The position numbers were made by a program, and so were the translations under genes. From the NCBI GenBank assembly GCA_963711705.1, contig CAVQFM010000015.1, positions 62,001 to 126,000 on the forward strand: DNA of 64,000 nucleotides, written 5' to 3'. Within the stretch, counting starts at the first letter, position 1. Every line of letters starts with the position of its first letter. The notes under the pieces are model-generated. The model saw nothing but the letters and a program-made list of their open reading frames with translations, was not told the DNA's origin and made no database searches. This document shows positions 61,590 to 64,000 of the stretch, in pieces. The stretch comes from RYN-230 sp963711705. GTDB taxonomy: Bacteria > Actinomycetota > Actinomycetes > Streptosporangiales > Streptosporangiaceae.

Positions 61590-62606
61590 ATGCTCATCGC
61601 CCAGCGTCCTACTCTGACCGAAGAGCAGGTCAACGACTTCCGGTCGCGGTTCGTCATCGAGCCGCTGGAGCCTGGTTTCGGCTACACGATCGGGAACTCG
61701 GTACGCCGCACCCTGCTGTCTTCCATCCCCGGCGCCGCCGTGACCAGCATCCGGATCGAGGGCGTGCTGCACGAGTTCTCCACCGTGCCCGGGGTGCAGG
61801 AAGACGTCACCGACGTCATCCTGAACCTCAAGGAACTGGTGGTTTCCTCCGAGCAGGACGAGCCGGTCGTGATGTACCTGCGCAAGCAGGGCCCGGGTGA
61901 GGTGACCGCCGCCGACATCGCGCCGCCGGCCGGGGTCGAGGTGCACAACCCGGCGCTGCACATCGCCACGCTGAACGCCAAGGGCAAGCTGGAGATGGAG
62001 CTGACCGTCGAGCGTGGCCGTGGCTACGTGTCGGCCGCGCAGAACAAGCAGCCGGGCCAGGAGATCGGCCGGATCCCCATCGACTCGATCTACTCCCCGG
62101 TGCTGCGGGTCACCTACAAGGTCGAGGCCACCCGGGTCGAGCAGCGGACCGACTTCGACAAGCTCATCCTGGACGTGGAGACCAAGCCGTCCATGCGGCC
62201 CCGCGACGCGGTGGCCAGCGCGGGCAAGACCCTGGTCGAGCTGTTCGGGCTGGCTCGCGAGCTGAACGTGGAGGCGGAGGGCATCGACATCGGCCCGTCG
62301 CCCACGGACGCCGCGCTCGCGGCCGACCTGGCCCTGCCGATCGAGGAGCTCAACCTCACCGTGCGCTCCTACAACTGCCTCAAGCGGGAGGGCATCCACA
62401 CCGTGGGCGAACTGGTCGCCCGCAGCGAGCAGGACCTGCTCGACATCCGCAACTTCGGCGCCAAGTCGATCGAGGAAGTCAAGCAGAAGCTGACCGACAT
62501 GGGCCTCGCGCTCAAGGACTCCCCGCCGGGATTCGACCCGGGTACCGCGGCTGACAGCTACGGCGCGGACGACGACGACAGTTACGTCGAGACCGAGCAG
62601 TACTGA
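61590..62606 (+). CDS. rpoA: DNA-directed RNA polymerase alpha subunit
   Basis: The 338-residue product begins MLIAQRPTLTEEQVNDFRSR and contains EPGFGYTIGNSVRRTLLSSI (dimerization) and the C-terminal domain ELNLTVRSYNCLKREGIHTV with NFGAKSIEEVKQKL, which contacts UP-element DNA and activators. The end is acidic. Alpha dimers start assembly of RNA polymerase with the rpoB/rpoC products. Confidence 0.97.
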   Translation: MLIAQRPTLTEEQVNDFRSRFVIEPLEPGFGYTIGNSVRRTLLSSIPGAAVTSIRIEGVLHEFSTVPGVQEDVTDVILNLKELVVSSEQDEPVVMYLRKQGPGEVTAADIAPPAGVEVHNPALHIATLNAKGKLEMELTVERGRGYVSAAQNKQPGQEIGRIPIDSIYSPVLRVTYKVEATRVEQRTDFDKLILDVETKPSMRPRDAVASAGKTLVELFGLARELNVEAEGIDIGPSPTDAALAADLALPIEELNLTVRSYNCLKREGIHTVGELVARSEQDLLDIRNFGAKSIEEVKQKLTDMGLALKDSPPGFDPGTAADSYGADDDDSYVETEQY

Positions 62607-62663
62607 GACGGTACTGGCGGGACTGGCCAAGCCCGGTAGTACATAACCAAGGAGAACGTTCCG

Positions 62664-63369
62664 ATGCCCACGCCCACCAAGGGAGCGCGGCTGGGTGGCA
62701 GTCCGGCCCACCAGCGGCACTTGCTGGCGAACCTGGCCACCGCCCTGTTCGAGCACGGCAAGATCACGACGACCGAGTCCAAGGCGCGGCGGCTGCGGCC
62801 GTTCGCCGAGCGGCTGATCACCTTCGCCAAGCGGGGTGACCTGCACTCGCGCCGTCAGGTCCTCACCGTGGTCACCGACAAGGGCGTGGTGCACACGCTG
62901 TTCACCGAGATCGGGCCGCAGTTCGCGGCCCGGGACGGTGGCTATACCCGGATCACCAAGATCGGCCCGCGGAAGGGCGACAACGCCCCGCTCGCGGTGA
63001 TCGAGCTGATCCAGGAGGAAGCCGAAGCCCGGCCGTCCCGGCGGCGGCGCGCGCGGCGGGCCCAGCCCGCGGCACGGCCGTCCCGGGCCGCCGCGGAGAC
63101 CGAGGCCGAGGACAGCGCGGCCGAGGACGACAGTGCGGCCGAGGAGGCCACGACGGCCGCGGACGAGGCGGCGGCTGAGGACACGGCGGCGGACGACGAC
63201 ACGGCGGCCGCCGAGGACGAAGCTCCGGCCGAGGCCGACGGCGAGGTGGCGGCGGACGAGGACGGCGAGGACGCGCCGGCGCGACACGCCGGCTGCCGAC
63301 GACAGCGACGCGGCCGCGGCTGACGCGGACGCTTCGGACGAGGCCGACGGCAAGCCGGCCAACGGCTAA
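62664..63369 (+). CDS. rplQ: 50S ribosomal protein L17 with acidic tail (frame break near 63281)
   Basis: The L17 core starts MPTPTKGARLGGSPAHQRHL and contains FEHGKITTTESKARRLRPFA and GYTRITKIGPRKGDNAPLAV. After about residue 120 an Ala/Glu/Asp-rich tail of roughly 110 residues follows. Near 63278-63283 the frame changes; dropping one base lets the tail continue DTPAADDSDAAAADADASDE to a TAA at 63367-63369. L17 lines the 50S surface near the tunnel exit, and acidic extensions of it occur in actinomycetes. The next gene, truA, starts 33 bp later. Confidence 0.9.
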
Positions 63370-63402
63370 GGCCGGCTGGCCTGCAGCACGCGGCGGCCTG
63401 CG

Positions 63403-64000
63403 ATGACCGCCGCAGACGGGCCGCCGCAGGCCCACCCGGCTCAGGCCGATCCGGGCGGGCCGGTGACCGACGGTTCAGCGTCGCCCGGCGATGCGGCGCC
63501 GGGCGGCGCTCTTTGCCGTCTCCGGCTCGATCTGGGCTACGACGGCGGCGCCTTCTCCGGGTGGGCCCGCCAGCCCGGCCAGCGCACCGTGCAGCAGGTC
63601 GTCGAGGACGCCCTGGGCCGGGTGCTGCGGCTGCCCGGGCCAGCCCAGCTGACCGTGGCCGGCCGGACCGACGCCGGGGTGCACGCGCGCGGCCAGGTGG
63701 CTCACGTGGACGTGCCGCTGGCCTGCTGGCACGCGGCCGCGCCCAGCATGCTGCGCCGGATGGCCCGGCTGCTGCCGCCCGATGTCCGGCTGGGCCGGAT
63801 CGAGCCTGCGGCCCCGGGTTTCGACGCCCGGTTCTCCGCGCTGTGCCGCCGGTACTCCTACCGGGTCTGCGACGACCCGTCCGGGCCGGACCCGCTGCGC
63901 CGGCACGACACGCTCGGCTACCGCCGCCCGGTCGATCCCGGCGCGATGAACGAGGCCGCCGCGCGGCTGCTCGGCGAGCACGACTTCGCCGCGTTCTGCC
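63403..64000 (+). CDS. truA: tRNA pseudouridine synthase A, N-terminal part
   Basis: TruA converts uridine to pseudouridine at positions 38-40 of tRNA anticodon stems. The ATG at 63403 starts a Pro/Ala-rich extension of about 35 residues, followed by RLRLDLGYDGGAFSGWARQP, the catalytic motif AGRTDAGVHARGQVAHVD (Asp nucleophile) and FDARFSALCRRYSYRV. The gene runs off the right edge at EHDFAAFC. Its place after rplQ is typical for actinobacteria. Confidence 0.93.
   Translation, partial: MTAADGPPQAHPAQADPGGPVTDGSASPGDAAPGGALCRLRLDLGYDGGAFSGWARQPGQRTVQQVVEDALGRVLRLPGPAQLTVAGRTDAGVHARGQVAHVDVPLACWHAAAPSMLRRMARLLPPDVRLGRIEPAAPGFDARFSALCRRYSYRVCDDPSGPDPLRRHDTLGYRRPVDPGAMNEAAARLLGEHDFAAFC

Noticed and set aside
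63133..63369. Arg-rich separate gene overlapping the end of rplQ
   Set aside because: It is the out-of-frame reading of the acidic L17 tail; only its last 30 or so codons make sense, as the continuation of rplQ after the frame break.

Overview
The window is GC-rich chromosomal DNA of an actinomycete. The evidence is the base composition, the frequent GTG/TTG starts, the gene order tRNA-Trp-secE-nusG-rplKA-rplJL-rpoBC-rpsL-rpsG-fusA-tuf-S10/spc/alpha, a zinc-type adenylate kinase, a 37-residue L36 and promoters with TTGACG/TTCGNN -35 and TAGACT/TACACT -10 boxes. A member of Streptosporangiales or a nearby order would fit, but genus and species cannot be read from this sequence.

Region 1 (1-10.7 kb). 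A divergent lipoprotein gene leaves the left edge. A tightly overlapping Tad/Flp-type operon follows: SAF-domain protein, a ParA-like/CpaF ATPase in one reading frame, TadB- and TadC-like membrane proteins, a Flp-type pilin, two TadE-like pseudopilins, a TadG-like protein, and a 1072-residue protein that joins membrane helices, LysM, an in-frame 15-bp minisatellite and a BTAD-like C-terminus.

Region 2 (10.8-27.4 kb). This is an accessory and metabolic stretch with mixed strands: NAD-dependent epimerase, MBL-fold hydrolase, a histidine kinase/response regulator pair, an aminoglycoside-phosphotransferase-like protein, two intact and one broken acetyltransferase, MsrA, a CDF transporter, a DHFR-like reductase behind a short coupled upstream ORF, an epoxide-hydrolase-like enzyme, a methyltransferase, a hot-dog thioesterase, SDR, FKBP, a VOC protein, and an aspartate aminotransferase-adenosine deaminase pair. 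A glycosyl hydrolase remnant at 15.7-16.1 kb marks an old rearrangement.

Region 3 (27.5-64 kb). This is the information-processing core: tRNA-Trp, secE, nusG, rplK, rplA, rplJ, rplL, rpoB, rpoC; then a small CsbD-like gene and an ankyrin gene; then rpsL, rpsG, fusA, tuf; the complete S10 and spc clusters through secY, adk and map; infA, rpmJ, rpsM, rpsK, rpsD, rpoA, rplQ; and the start of truA. Together these make the ribosome, RNA polymerase, elongation factors and the Sec channel. Leader hairpins lie before rplJ, rpoB, rpsL, tuf and rpsM.

The points most worth a second look are: three tandem hairpins with GCGA tetraloops in the rpsL leader; Arg at S12 position 88, a substitution linked to streptomycin resistance; a duplicated rplP 3' end that supplies the rpmC ribosome binding site; a shared 13-mer behind two leader hairpins around rplJ-rpoB; and a 13-bp-arm inverted repeat between adk and map. 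Eleven single-base reading-frame breaks, several in essential genes (nusG, tuf, secY, rplQ), are best explained by sequence errors and must be allowed for when using the coordinates.
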